From positions 18,287,645-18,351,644 of the forward strand of contig NC_067205.1 in NCBI RefSeq assembly GCF_026262505.1: 64,000 nucleotides of DNA, given 5' to 3'. Both the position numbers and the translations under genes were made by a program. This DNA is from Trichomonas vaginalis G3. Its lineage: Eukaryota > Parabasalia > Trichomonadida > Trichomonadidae. Below are positions 20,513 to 30,164 of this stretch, piece after piece; the first letter of the stretch is position 1; every line of letters starts with the position of its first letter. The notes beneath the pieces were generated by a model. It worked only from the letters and a program-made list of their open reading frames with translations. It had not been told where the DNA came from and did no database searches.

Positions 20513-21873
20513 ATGTCGGAAAGCGAACCGACAATAGTGGAAGAGAATCAAACTATATCAGTATCCATCCAAGCTATTGTTGATGAAGAAAAAGGAGATG
20601 GAGCTGATATGCTGGATTTAATTCAAAATGAATTGAATTCCGTAAAAAATTGAAATATAGAATGGAAATACCTGAAAATTCCCCAATTCCAATTCTCAAG
20701 GAAAGATATAGCAAATTAAAATTTACAGATCCTACAGAAGCTGCTATATTTATTGCAAAAGATTCATATAATTCTTTTTATCCATTAAATTTTGAGCAAG
20801 GAAAAAAGTTTCGTTGTCCTAACTGCCAATTTTGCATGGAGCTTGTAAAGACTCATGAAAATGGTCAACTTTTCTTCATTCCAGTAATTAAACACGAGCA
20901 TAGAGCAAAGCAATGCAAGCCGAGTAACAATATACCAAAAATTCTTAAGTTGCAAGCAGGAAAAAAAGTCTATGAATTAGCAAATTCTGATAATGTTCCT
21001 CAATGCAAAGAAATTTTTGCAAAAGAATTGAATATTCCCAATGCAACTTATACGATGTTCCATAATATAGTAAATAAACTTAAAGGAACCACAAAGGGGA
21101 TAGAATTCAATCTTACAATTATTTCTCAACAATTTTTTCAATCATAAACAAAATCGAACAAGGATTCTGCGAAATGATTTTAGTTAAAGAAGTTAACAAT
21201 GAAATTGAATTGCATACATTTAAGAAAGGTGATGAATTACCTGAAAATTCAAAAGACTTTCAAATTTATTCATTTATTGTAATTCCTCCAATAACTCATT
21301 TTTACATGCAAACACAAGCTTTTTGCGGAATAATTCAAATTGATGGAACGTTTTTATTTTGTATTAAAAAAGGAAACTTACTCATTATTGGTACACCTGC
21401 ACCAAATAATAGACTTATCCCTATTGCATTTGCATGGTCTGTTAGTGAAAATACGATAACAATTAAGGATATGCTCACTAAATTGAAATCTTTTATTCCA
21501 CCAAGCAGATTCAAGAATATTTATTCCGATCAAGGTCCGGCAATTATAGCTGCTGTTAGAGAATCAGGCTTTTCTTGCGATCATAAATTTTGCTTACGTC
21601 ATTTTGCAACAAAAAGGGAATACATCAATGTCTATTCCGAAATTGTTGAAGTCGCTTACACAGACCATCCTCAAAAACGAATTGACTTGATTAAAAAGTT
21701 AGAAACTCGTTTACAAGAGGAATATCCAAACCGCAAAAATAATCAGGATCTCTTTAAGTACTTAGATAGTATTAACCCATTTGAAGGATTCGCTGACTAC
21801 ACCACTGGCATACTCACAACATCTCTTATTGAATCCCTTAATGCCGAAATTAAAGATAAATGGGATACATATG
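20513..21873 (+). pseudogene. MULE transposase, 5' part (copy A), frameshifted and interrupted
   Basis: Starts MSESEPTIVEENQT. Contains a zinc-binding N-terminal region (CPNCQFCMEL, then KHEHRAKQC) and the MULE catalytic domain: FCGIIQIDGTFLF (first Asp), YSDQGPAIIAAV (second Asp) and CDHKFCLRHF. Compared with copy B it lacks one base near 20640 and one in an A-run near 21097, so the frame is disturbed twice. The gene then runs into the Polinton at 21879 and resumes at 43511. Family assignment to Mutator-like transposases rests on the catalytic pattern plus the SWIM finger in the 3' part. Confidence 0.8.
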
Positions 21874-22030
21874 AACCCAGTTAGTAAGACTAAGTTGCGT
21901 ACTTTGGCACTGCGCGCCTCCGTACACCACTTAGCGGTTTTGACACTTTACGAAACCAGTAACGTATATTTTACAACACAACCATAACACCAACTTAACC
22001 TTAAATATTTACAAAACCATCTGACACATA

Positions 22031-22090
22031 AACGACTTCACTAACGACTTCACTAATGACTTCACTAACGACTTCACTAACGACTTCACT
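22031..22090. repeat. 12-bp minisatellite in the left TIR, five units
   Basis: AACGACTTCACT repeated five times (one unit AATGACTTCACT). The right TIR has three units at 43323-43358. Change in copy number since insertion, or during synthesis, is the main difference between the TIRs. Confidence 0.95.
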
Positions 22091-22157
22091 ACCGTCCTCA
22101 CTAAATAAAAATAACCTTATTTTATTTATTTTAAATTTTTTATTTCATTACAAAGAC

Positions 22158-22425
22158 ATGTCCGACTACATTTACTATGACTCTTTCCCAGAACGTTTCC
22201 GTGAACTATTCAAAACTCAAGTAAAACTGAGAAACATGCATTTTAACAAAGACAGACCCATTGACGATGAAAGAAACCCTGAATATATTACAATCCCATA
22301 TGACGCAAAGTTCATTGCATACATTCCTTATGGTCGCAGAGGAACGAAAACTATTTCAACAAAGAACAAAAATTATTTCTGGAGCGATGAAGAAAATTGC
22401 CTTATCTACATAAATGCATACTTAA
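22158..22425 (+). pseudogene. Partial duplicate of the TIR-borne gene (left)
   Basis: MSDYIYYDSFPERFRELF and the following residues are identical to the first 89 residues of the gene at 42821-43255. The left copy has only the part that lies within the TIR; the 3' part is unique to the right end. It is thus a by-product of the TIR duplication and probably yields no functional protein. Confidence 0.8.
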
Positions 22426-23231
22426 GAAGGTTCGACAAGTCTTATGTTAAACTTACTGACAAAGTTTGTTATACTATAATGCTTCGGCGGCGAATACATG
22501 TAGTTTGAAAGACATAATATAGATTCTTCAGCAAATTCACTTATACTGGATTTTATAACAATGTTCTCACGAGACCAAATACCACCAATTGACAATCTTG
22601 TAAGCAATCCTGCTGAACCTTCTACTGTAAACGTCGATGGTAACATTCCACGAAGGTCATCTATTGACATCGTTGAGTCACTGTATTTAAATATTTTCTT
22701 AAAGCAATCGTCATTATCTAACCATGCAATAACTTTGAAGTTTTCATTCGAATATACATCTGCTTCATTAAATGTAAAACCTGACTTCTTTGCAGAGATG
22801 ACTTTAAAATCTATTGTGTTTGTTTCAAAATTATATGCTATGGTAACTTCTGAAGGTAATGGATGTCCTTCCGCAGTCAGTTGTTCTCTCACTACCGTTT
22901 GAAGCTTTGTATTAAAAACTTTCATGTCATCTCCTGTATCTAAGTTCACATACACAGCAACAGGAAAACTATCTTGCTTCTTTGTTTCATCATTATACCT
23001 CAAAACATTAAAGTTCTTCAATAATATTGTTCTTCCTGCTGGAATACTTCGAACCTGTCTGATTTCAATAGCTTTCTCACCTCCTACATACTCTACCCAG
23101 TGTCTTGGATATTCATAAGTATACTGACTTTCTTGAATTTTGGTTGGTTTCATCATAACATGTTCATAGTATATCTTTATACTCTTGTCAGTTAGACTCG
23201 GTGCTATGTTCTGAATATTTCTGACTTGCAT
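22422..23231 (-). CDS. Polinton capsid-associated (penton-like?) protein
   Basis: A 269-aa product starting MQVRNIQNIAPSL. I chose 23231 over upstream starts because it leaves a 16-bp promoter-like spacer to the ATPase gene and follows the element's motif TTTTATCTCCATTAAAAATG. Contains YPRHWVEYVGGEKAIEIRQV, related by pattern to genes at 2163-3010 and 38648-39505. Beta-strand-like composition and neighbouring ATPase fit a minor capsid or penton protein; this is inference. It looks whole and its stop touches the inner edge of the left TIR. Confidence 0.55.
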   Translation of the reverse strand: MQVRNIQNIAPSLTDKSIKIYYEHVMMKPTKIQESQYTYEYPRHWVEYVGGEKAIEIRQVRSIPAGRTILLKNFNVLRYNDETKKQDSFPVAVYVNLDTGDDMKVFNTKLQTVVREQLTAEGHPLPSEVTIAYNFETNTIDFKVISAKKSGFTFNEADVYSNENFKVIAWLDNDDCFKKIFKYSDSTMSIDDLRGMLPSTFTVEGSAGLLTRLSIGGIWSRENIVIKSSISEFAEESILCLSNYMYSPPKHYSITNFVSKFNIRLVEPS

Positions 23232-23247
23232 TTTTAATGGAGATAAA
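23232..23247. promoter_or_regulatory. 16-bp divergent promoter-like spacer
   Basis: TTTTAATGGAGATAAA lies between head-to-head start codons. Read in either direction it gives TTTTA-n-TAAAA spaced just before ATG, the pattern seen at other Polinton starts. Untranslated leaders would have to be only a few bases long. Confidence 0.6.
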
Positions 23248-24135
23248 ATGAAGCATTTAATACATGACGTAGATGAAGACATGAATGAAAGCAGTGAAAA
23301 GCTCAACAGTTCTCTCATTCTTCCTTTCAGTAAGGACTATGAGTTCTGTTCAAATGGCGTTTATTTCTATTGTGGAAAGATGGGGTCAGGAAAGACATTT
23401 AACCTCATTCGTCATATTCTTATAACAGAACGTTTAGGAAATGACTCATATTATGACCAAATCATTATATCAGCAACTTCAGACTCTATGGACTCAACAG
23501 CGAAAACATTTATGTCAAAAGTTCAAGCCTCTGTCGTTAAAGTTCCAGACAGTGAACTCATTGAATTTCTTCAAAGTTACATTCGACGTAAGAGGAAATA
23601 TTATGCCATCGTTGAATTTATACAGTCAGGAATGCAAAAGACTTCTGAGGAGATGGAAAGAATTATTGACAAACACCACTTACGTCAATACTCAGGAGTT
23701 TACGATATGAAACGACTTACAAACTACATTCTGTCAAAACTTTCAAAATACCCCTTCAAAAAATATCCATCAAACACTCTGCTCGTTTGTGATGATTTCT
23801 CTGGTAAAGGTTTAGTGTCAAAACCAGACTCACCATTAGCTAACATCATTACTAAAGTCAGACATTACCACTTAACTGTAGCAATACTTATGCAAACATG
23901 GAGGTTTTTAGCTTTAAACATAAAACGTCTCATAACTGACTTCGTTATCTTTCAAGGTTTCTCACGTTATGATATTGAACTCATTTGGAAACAGTCAGGT
24001 ATAACATTACCTTTTGAAGAAATTTGGGAAGCATATAAGTCTCTCATCTCTCCTCGTTCATACCTTGAGATTCATATCATGACTAATACCATTAAAGTCA
24101 AAAATATTCCATGGGAACGACCAACATTGTTTTAA
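23248..24135 (+). CDS. A32-like/FtsK-HerA genome-packaging ATPase of the Polinton
   Basis: A 295-aa product. Walker A GKMGSGKT at about residues 38-45, Walker B LLVCDDFSG at about 187-195, followed by a downstream Gln-containing ILMQTWRFL (sensor-like). Length and motif order match the packaging ATPases of Polintons, adintoviruses and poxvirus A32. These pump DNA into the capsid. The gene ends by overlapping the convergent neighbour by 4 bp. It looks whole. Confidence 0.9.
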   Translation: MKHLIHDVDEDMNESSEKLNSSLILPFSKDYEFCSNGVYFYCGKMGSGKTFNLIRHILITERLGNDSYYDQIIISATSDSMDSTAKTFMSKVQASVVKVPDSELIEFLQSYIRRKRKYYAIVEFIQSGMQKTSEEMERIIDKHHLRQYSGVYDMKRLTNYILSKLSKYPFKKYPSNTLLVCDDFSGKGLVSKPDSPLANIITKVRHYHLTVAILMQTWRFLALNIKRLITDFVIFQGFSRYDIELIWKQSGITLPFEEIWEAYKSLISPRSYLEIHIMTNTIKVKNIPWERPTLF

Positions 24136-24533
24136 AGTTTAACCTTCAATTGACTGATGGTAAACAAATTCCATGCATCTCTGTCGCCATTTCTGTTAAT
24201 ATTTTTGCTGTCATTCATATCATCCACTTCCTCATCCGTTAGCTTTTGAGGATATGCGTTAGAATAGCTGTTCTTAAATGAAGGCTTTTCACCTTTGAGA
24301 GCATAAACTCTATAACTTTCTGCATACTTTATGTTTGAACCTCCTGAGCCATCATTGACATAAATTTTTATAGGCTTCCACCCTTTGTTCATGTTCCTGC
24401 TTCTTCCCTTAGCTCTTTTGTTCAGTAGTTCTACATCTTTATACACAGCACCTGTCTCAGTGAATTCAACAATATTTTCATTCGTTAGCTTTACATTCAA
24501 ACCCTTGTCGAGTATATTGTTCATTTCATACAT
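24132..24533 (-). CDS. Polinton protein of unknown function
   Basis: 133 aa from the start at 24533 (MYEMNNILDKGLNVKL). That start is preferred to an earlier ATG at 24650 because the latter would overlap the divergent neighbour, whereas 24533 leaves a 23-bp promoter-like spacer. A basic middle (NKRAKGRSRNMNKGWKPIKI) and an Asp/Asn-rich tail are visible. No family recognised. Convergent with the ATPase gene. Confidence 0.5.
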   Translation of the reverse strand: MYEMNNILDKGLNVKLTNENIVEFTETGAVYKDVELLNKRAKGRSRNMNKGWKPIKIYVNDGSGGSNIKYAESYRVYALKGEKPSFKNSYSNAYPQKLTDEEVDDMNDSKNINRNGDRDAWNLFTISQLKVKL

Positions 24534-24556
24534 ATAAAAGGTTTTTATTCTATATG
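24534..24556. promoter_or_regulatory. 23-bp divergent promoter-like spacer
   Basis: ATAAAAGGTTTTTATTCTAT is the core between starts at 24533 (-) and 24557 (+). It shares TTTTTATTCTA with the spacer at 2145-2162. Position and recurrence suggest a promoter. Confidence 0.5.
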
Positions 24557-25120
24557 AAATGAGAAGCAAATCCATCTTAGCTGGTGCCGTTAATGTTCCA
24601 ATTGAACCAACATCAAATGTTGACTCACGAACGACAAACAATATTGTCATAAAGAACTATAGTTCGGAGTGTTTGAAAGAAAAAGAACCAGAACTTAAGT
24701 CGGTGAATTTAAAACACAGCTTCAAACGCTAACGCTACATCAGATGTTAAGTTAGAGTATCCACCACTGGACCAAATTCTTTCAAGAGAAGCCAACGACA
24801 ACCCTTACACAAATGTTCAAACAAATCCTTCAGATAACGTAGACCATTACCTTCTTCAGTTATACCAAACAATTTTACTCAAAGACGATAAGAAGCTTTT
24901 GACAAATCTTATAAGCAAGAACCAAATAATTCTAACAAAGGAGGACCTTGAAAATGTTATCTCACGAATAACAGGGAAACAATGTGTCATTGACTATCTC
25001 GACCCTGAAATCGAATGCTGTGGTCAAACTCCACTATTCATGAAAATAGGTAACATCCGCATCATTGAAACACCAGGAACTACAGGAGTTGAGTTTAAGT
25101 ATAAATATTCGAATGAATAG
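24557..25120 (+). pseudogene. Small Polinton gene, unknown function, broken
   Basis: Starts MRSKSILAGAVNVPIEP just after a promoter-like spacer. The later part (LYQTILLKDDKKLLTNLISK, then CGQTPLFMKIGNIRIIE) has good coding character. It is broken (about one break). No family recognised; its location between the ATPase and fibre genes suggests a structural or assembly role. Confidence 0.5.
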
Positions 25121-25182
25121 ACAAAACTTTCAACAGAATATAAACTTTGCTTGAAATATGTTTTAGTAAATTAAAGCAGTCA

Positions 25183-25209
25183 GGACCTTCGGTCTTGGCG
25201 CTTTGCGCC
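25183..25209. repeat. Two adjacent GC-rich mini-hairpins
   Basis: GACC-TTC-GGTC (25184-25194; C(GAA)G on the other strand) and GGCGC-TTT-GCGCC (25197-25209). They fill the space between convergent genes ending at 25120 and 25225, where terminators would be expected. Confidence 0.75.
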
Positions 25210-25224
25210 GTCAGTCAAAAAATT

Positions 25225-25467
25225 TCAAGTTAGCAATTTGTAATATCTATCCAAAACTTCTTCAACAGTATCGAACTCATCTTCATAATGCAAACCTAAT
25301 CTTATTGACTTGGTGCAGTTTTCACTAACACAATATTTTTCTGTTCTCTTGACTGACATAACTAACTCATTTGTTTCATCAAACAGCAACAACCAAAGTT
25401 CATGACCTAATACATAACATTCATACTTTATATTTTTAGCTCTGAGTTCTCTTGTAAGCTGTTGCAT
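25225..25467 (-). CDS. Small Polinton protein, unknown
   Basis: An 80-aa product, MQQLTRELRAKNIKYECYVL, with a mixed alpha/beta pattern and conserved-looking Cys residues (KYCVSENCTKS). Start preceded by TTTTTAGAAAATATTAAATG, the Polinton promoter pattern. No family recognised. Whole. Confidence 0.5.
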   Translation of the reverse strand: MQQLTRELRAKNIKYECYVLGHELWLLLFDETNELVMSVKRTEKYCVSENCTKSIRLGLHYEDEFDTVEEVLDRYYKLLT

Positions 25468-25529
25468 TTAATATTTTCTAAAAAGTCAACTTCAACAGTC
25501 ATTCGCACTGGTGCCTTCAGTTCTACAGG

Positions 25530-26192
25530 CTATCCTTGAAAGTCAACATGTCTGAATTGCATGTCTTTCAAATTATGAGGACTAATGCGAACCCATTTAC
25601 CTAAATGAGTTGCTATGACAGGAACGTTTGGAATGAACATTGAATTTACTTCATAACAGAAAGACTTATATTCTACTGAACCTTTACTATTAACTCCTGA
25701 AATACCTGTGACATTAGCTATTTTAGACTCAATGTATAAACAATTACCATAACATACATATGGAACAGATTTCATCTCAATCGTTTTGTCAACACTTTTC
25801 AAAGGAAATGTCATATGGTATGCTCCCAGAAGCAATTGAACTCTATGACTCATTCTTGGTATCTTAAACTCCTTCGCATAACTGAACTTCAATGTTCCCT
25901 CAGAAGAGAGTTCGACATCTATGTTGTCAATAGTTTCTTCATTTATGAGAGTATCTATGACTCCAGCAATTTTATCTATTCTATACCCAGCTCTGTTAGG
26001 AAATGTTATAACACTTCTTTTGTCATCTATTTCAATCTCTATGAAATCTGTTTCATCTGTTATGACAAAAGTTGCGATAGTATTGAAGTCAACAACTCTG
26101 AAAGCAAGTGCTTCATTCTGAAGACCTAAGTTTGTTTGTAGCTTTACTATTCCGTATTCATTCGGGTCTGTACTTTGTAAATAAAACAACAT
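25530..26192 (-). CDS. Polinton protein of unknown function, likely structural
   Basis: A 220-aa product, MLFYLQSTDPNEYGIVKLQT, rich in short beta-type segments. The C-terminus (KWVRISPHNLKDMQFRHVDF) recalls the ends of viral capsid-associated proteins. It is divergent from the collagen-like fibre gene with a 17-bp spacer and downstream of none of the enzymes, so a virion role is likely. I do not recognise a family. Looks whole. Confidence 0.5.
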   Translation of the reverse strand: MLFYLQSTDPNEYGIVKLQTNLGLQNEALAFRVVDFNTIATFVITDETDFIEIEIDDKRSVITFPNRAGYRIDKIAGVIDTLINEETIDNIDVELSSEGTLKFSYAKEFKIPRMSHRVQLLLGAYHMTFPLKSVDKTIEMKSVPYVCYGNCLYIESKIANVTGISGVNSKGSVEYKSFCYEVNSMFIPNVPVIATHLGKWVRISPHNLKDMQFRHVDFQG

Positions 26193-26209
26193 TTTATTCT
26201 CATTAAAAT
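26193..26209. promoter_or_regulatory. 17-bp divergent promoter-like spacer
   Basis: TTTATTCTCATTAAAAT between starts at 26192 (-) and 26210 (+). Matches the pattern TTTTAT-TCT/ATTAAAA-ATG at the other Polinton divergent pairs. Confidence 0.6.
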
Positions 26210-27403
26210 ATGACTATTGCTGCATATGCGTATGAAACAAATGAAGCAAGAAGAGCACATGAACTAGTAAATGAAAACTCAACTTTAACAGTGGAAGGCA
26301 ATGATTTAGTCATTGACGATGGAAAAACTAAAAAAGTCATTGATTTCGATACTTTTAACACGTATGACCCATTCATTACAACAAGCAAGGTTCCTATCAT
26401 AAATGATGGAATGGTGCAATATATAAATTCAACAGTAGATGCCTCATTAGTGAAAGTACTGAATGTTCCCATTGAATTGTTAAAGAGCTTTCGATTTGAC
26501 GACAACATTAAATGCTTAAAGAATTTAGTCATGAATGAGAAACAAATTCTCGGCGTTGCTGGTAGCAGTAATGATGTACACCTTATGACATTAGAATATT
26601 ATAACGAACATAAAGATGAACTGAAAGGAGAGAAGGGTGATACCGGACCTCAATGAATACAAGGACCACAAGGAATACAAGGAATACAAGGAATACAAGG
26701 ACCTCAAGGCGAAAACGGTTTGGATGGTGAAGATGGAAAGGATGGAAAAACTGCTAAATCATGGATATGGAACCTTATAAATACTGGTTTAACAGCTGCT
26801 TCATATGGAGTTCTTCAATACCAAATCGGAAAGATATGGGCGATACTTGGTGAAGAAGCTTTAGATGACGTTAAAAATGCTTTGAACTTCATTTCAAATG
26901 GTTCGGATACTATTAAAACTTTATCTGGTTGGATGCAAGAAACAAGGAGTCAAATAGATACTGTAAGACGTATAGCAAACAATGCACGTACGGGATTGGA
27001 TACTTTACGAGAAGCACAAAATACACTAAAGGAAGCAAATGATATTCTTGGCTCAGTATCAGACATGCATGAAGATTGGCTTAAAGGTATTGACAAATCT
27101 TTAAAAAATCACAGTCAGTCTATTGCTGACTACAAGAAAAGTATATATTTTTTACATAGTGCTATGGACGTACATGATGGAAGCATAAGGAACTTACTTA
27201 ATGCTAACAATAACTTACCAGGAACTATTAAAGCATTTATAAAGTCCTTTGTAAAACCTGGTGCTCTAACATTTAGGTCTTTGAGAGCAAGAGCATTGAA
27301 GTCAAGAGATGCAGAAACTCCAACAGAACCTACAGAAGGAACTGAAACAACAGAAACTCCAGAAGAACCACCAAAACCAACAGCTAATGAAATATTGTTC
27401 TAA
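26210..27403 (+). pseudogene. Collagen-like fibre protein of the Polinton, broken
   Basis: The N-terminal part (MTIAAYAYETNEARRAHEL) leads into a collagen-type G-x-y run (KGEKGDTGPQ, then repeats of GIQ, GPQ, GEN, GLD, GED, GKD). A helical stalk with DVKNALNFISNGSDTIKTL and a Pro/Thr/Glu-rich tail follow. Collagen repeats form trimers in phage and viral fibres, so it is likely a spike. The repeat coding block (GGAATACAAGGAATACAAGG) is itself a DNA tandem repeat. Broken, about one break. Confidence 0.7.
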
Positions 27404-27463
27404 TATTTTCCAAGATACTCTGTTCTTATTGCATACATTCAAGAAATACTTAAGAAAGCAGAC

Positions 27464-28882
27464 TTGACTTTAGGAGATGATGAAAGTTCTGTATATCTTT
27501 CGTTCCAGTTTCAAATAGCAGAACTTTTGAGACAGATATGCTTAATGTATGACAACATCTCTGATTTCACAAGATATGATGACGACCATGACCCCGAACA
27601 CGGTGAAGAAGAAGTTTTACAAACATCCATTAAGACAGGAAAGGTTTTAACTCAAAGTCTCATTATTGACACCAAAGATGGCGAAGTGGACGTTCTTCAA
27701 GAGCTGAAGAAAAATACTTCTTCGGGAGGTAGTGGTAGGCATGAACTTGAAATAAATGAGATAGAAGAGAAATTAGCCGAAAAAGCAGATAAAAACCATG
27801 TTCATTATATAAGTTCAGACGAACAGATTATAACGGACTACCATGGATATTTAACACAGGATGAACAAATAAGCACTGAAGATGTTAATGAAAGAAGATA
27901 TAAATACATTCGTGCTAAAGGTTATGACATACGCTGTACTGTACAGTATGACACAGGTAAAGCGCCAGAAGCATTTGGTTATAACAATGAAATTTATGCT
28001 TCATACTTCTTTGTTAACGGTATATTAGTTGAACTAAGATTTACTTTGAGAGTTAAGGCAAAAATAACTTTTGAAGATGCTATTAAAAGTAAAGCTGACA
28101 AAGATGAACTTGACGCAACGAACAAAGTTTTGAAATCTCATAAACACAATATCTCCGATATAAATGAACTTCAAGCTACATTAAATAGTAAAGCCGACAA
28201 GAACCATACACATAAATCCTTCACTACTGTTAGAGCAGACGACATAATATTGAACTATACCCTCGGTTCAAGTGCACCTTCAGAGAATCCGAGTACAAGC
28301 GTAAAAGATACTCTTAACAATTTAGATAACTATTGCAGGAATATCGAAGATCATGCCAGAAACTTTGAAGCATATGAACTACCAACAATGTTAAATAGTA
28401 AAGCCGACAAGAACCATACACATGAAGAACTTCTAACAATGAAGACTCAGATTCTTGAAACCATATATCCTGTTGGTTCTTTATATACATCAATGAATTC
28501 AACAAATCCAGCAACAGTTCTGGGTTTTGGTACATGGAAGCAGATTGTAGACAAATTCTTATATTGTACTAATAGTTCAAAACAAGCCGGTGGTTCAAAG
28601 AAAATTAAAGAAGCAAACCTTCCACCGCACACTCATACAGGAACGACAAACTTTTCTGGCGACCATAGCCACTCATTAAGAGACCACCCATTATACAACT
28701 CAGACTATGAAGCCGGCAATGACGTTTTATCTCCATCTTATAACAATTCAGCAAAAAAGACTTTTCGACCAACTGAACCAGGAGGAAATCATGTCCATAC
28801 TTTCACAACAAATCCAACAGGCTTGGGTAAAGATTACATGCCACCATTTGTGACTGTATTCGCATGGTACCGCGTTCATTGA
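27464..28882 (+). CDS. Phage-tail-collar-like fibre protein of the Polinton
   Basis: About 470 aa. Order: N-terminal helical part, several KADKNH-(V/T)-H shaft repeats, IYPVGSLYTSMNST and LGFGTWKQIVDKFLYC collar segment, then a His-rich tip (PPHTHTGTTNFSGDHSHS and GGNHVHTF). This is the arrangement of phage short tail fibres and microcystis-type collar domains, in which HxH pairs bind metal ions. Its homologue at 785-2144 is broken. The 5' limit is unclear because no ATG is close to it. Likely receptor-binding spike. Confidence 0.75.
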   Translation: MTLGDDESSVYLSFQFQIAELLRQICLMYDNISDFTRYDDDHDPEHGEEEVLQTSIKTGKVLTQSLIIDTKDGEVDVLQELKKNTSSGGSGRHELEINEIEEKLAEKADKNHVHYISSDEQIITDYHGYLTQDEQISTEDVNERRYKYIRAKGYDIRCTVQYDTGKAPEAFGYNNEIYASYFFVNGILVELRFTLRVKAKITFEDAIKSKADKDELDATNKVLKSHKHNISDINELQATLNSKADKNHTHKSFTTVRADDIILNYTLGSSAPSENPSTSVKDTLNNLDNYCRNIEDHARNFEAYELPTMLNSKADKNHTHEELLTMKTQILETIYPVGSLYTSMNSTNPATVLGFGTWKQIVDKFLYCTNSSKQAGGSKKIKEANLPPHTHTGTTNFSGDHSHSLRDHPLYNSDYEAGNDVLSPSYNNSAKKTFRPTEPGGNHVHTFTTNPTGLGKDYMPPFVTVFAWYRVH

Positions 28883-28916
28883 ACGCGCTTGAGCCTAGAC
28901 CCTTTGGGTCAAGGCT
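28871..28916. repeat. GC-rich palindromes at the fibre gene end
   Basis: CGCGTTC-ATT-GAACGCG (28871-28887) overlaps the stop codon of the fibre gene. AGCCT/AGGCT enclosing GACCC-TTT-GGGTC (28892-28916) follows. The second motif recurs at 30119-30133. They may end transcription before the integrase gene. Confidence 0.75.
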
Positions 28917-28950
28917 TACCGTCTTGAATAAAATCTTTAACTTTACATAA

Positions 28951-30060
28951 ATGAGCTTGAAAGAAGTATTCGAACAACATCCATGGAGGTCATTTAAGAA
29001 GTTCAATGAAGCAGCAAAGAGTTGGGGATTTACTAACAGAGCTGAAGTGAAAAGGTTCTTTGACAAAAATGTTGTACATCAAACAAAAATAAACTCTTAC
29101 GACTACTTTTTACCAATTTACTCCAACGCTCCTGACGCATACCAATTTGACACTCTCATTCAAAGCAGAAAAGGAGGACATAAACCATTCCTCATCTTCA
29201 TTAATGTTAACACTCGCAAAGCATATGCATATCCAATGAGGAATAAAGGAACTCGTGAAGTGTTAAGAGTTTTACAAAAGTTTGTAGCAGAACATAGCCC
29301 AAGTACTTTAACATCAGACCAAGACAGTGCATACCTCAGCAATGAAATCACAGATTTTCTCATTAAGCATAACATAACTCACTACACTACTGAAGACCAT
29401 AACCATAACATACTCGGCATCATAAACCGCTTCATAAGGACTCTCAGAGATTTAAACCAAGAGCGAGACTTTACTGAAGAAACAATGAAACATTTTCTCG
29501 AAGTATATAATTCCTCAACACATTCTACAACAGGACATACACCAAATTCAATGACACAACAACAAGAAGAAAAGTATATACAAAAGAAACGAAGCCAAAC
29601 ACAAAATATCAGAAATTCAACACAATTTACCCTCATTCCTGGTACAAAAGTTCGTGTAGTTCTTGACGACAAACCGTTGACAAAGAAACGTTTAAGGTTA
29701 AGTCGAAATTATTATATCGTAGACTCTACGCAAGGTAATGGATATCTTATAAAAGCTGCTGACGACTCTATTGCGTTTTACCCTCGTCATAAATTAGTCG
29801 AAAGTAGTAATGGCAAACTTGCTGAAACCATTGACGAAGCAAAGCGAGGAGTGGTTATTGAAATACTTGGCTATAACATAAACGATGACACTTATAAAGT
29901 AAGATATGAAGGAGGCGTTGAAGATGTTATACCATCTACGAACTTGAGAGAGTCAAAGCCAACACATCTGGGACCATTAGAGCGGGAGTACTGGAAAGAC
30001 AAAAATATGCCAGAAAGAATAAGAAAATTCATGAAATTTGGTCATTTTTCACCAAAATAA
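28951..30060 (+). CDS. Polinton integrase (rve family)
   Basis: A 369-aa product. The core runs from YQFDTLIQSR (first Asp) through LTSDQDSAYLS (second Asp) to LGIINRFIRTLRDLN; the C-terminal third is a small beta-rich domain (VRVVLDDKP, YNINDDTYKVRYEGGVED) resembling the chromo/SH3-like end of Polinton integrases. It inserts the element's linear DNA and makes the short target duplication seen here (AACCC). Looks whole. Followed by an AGGTGA/TCACCT hairpin. Confidence 0.85.
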   Translation: MSLKEVFEQHPWRSFKKFNEAAKSWGFTNRAEVKRFFDKNVVHQTKINSYDYFLPIYSNAPDAYQFDTLIQSRKGGHKPFLIFINVNTRKAYAYPMRNKGTREVLRVLQKFVAEHSPSTLTSDQDSAYLSNEITDFLIKHNITHYTTEDHNHNILGIINRFIRTLRDLNQERDFTEETMKHFLEVYNSSTHSTTGHTPNSMTQQQEEKYIQKKRSQTQNIRNSTQFTLIPGTKVRVVLDDKPLTKKRLRLSRNYYIVDSTQGNGYLIKAADDSIAFYPRHKLVESSNGKLAETIDEAKRGVVIEILGYNINDDTYKVRYEGGVEDVIPSTNLRESKPTHLGPLEREYWKDKNMPERIRKFMKFGHFSPK

Positions 30061-30064
30061 TTTT

Positions 30065-30133
30065 TAGGTGAAGAGGTGAGATCTCACCTCTTTTTTCACC
30101 CTCGCCGCTTAGCGGCTCAGACCCTTTGGGTCT
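30065..30133. terminator. Hairpins after the integrase gene
   Basis: AGAGGTGAGATCTCACCTCT is a perfect 20-bp palindrome (30072-30091), extended by AGGTGAA and TTCACC outside it. GCCGC-TTA-GCGGC (30104-30116) and AGACCC-TTT-GGGTCT (30119-30133) follow. The first palindrome is repeated after the gene at 31079-32020. A terminator or 3'-processing role is inferred. Confidence 0.5.
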
Positions 30134-30164
30134 CGTGAATTTTCATGAATTTCCTTAAGATAGA

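Larger units (their letters stand above)
21879..22425. repeat. Left terminal inverted repeat of the Polinton
   Basis: 547 bp, matching 42988-43510 in reverse. Only two substitutions were seen (near positions 10 and 23 from the tip); the 24-bp length difference comes from two extra 12-bp units at 22031-22090. The inner limit is CATACTTAA. Confidence 0.95.
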
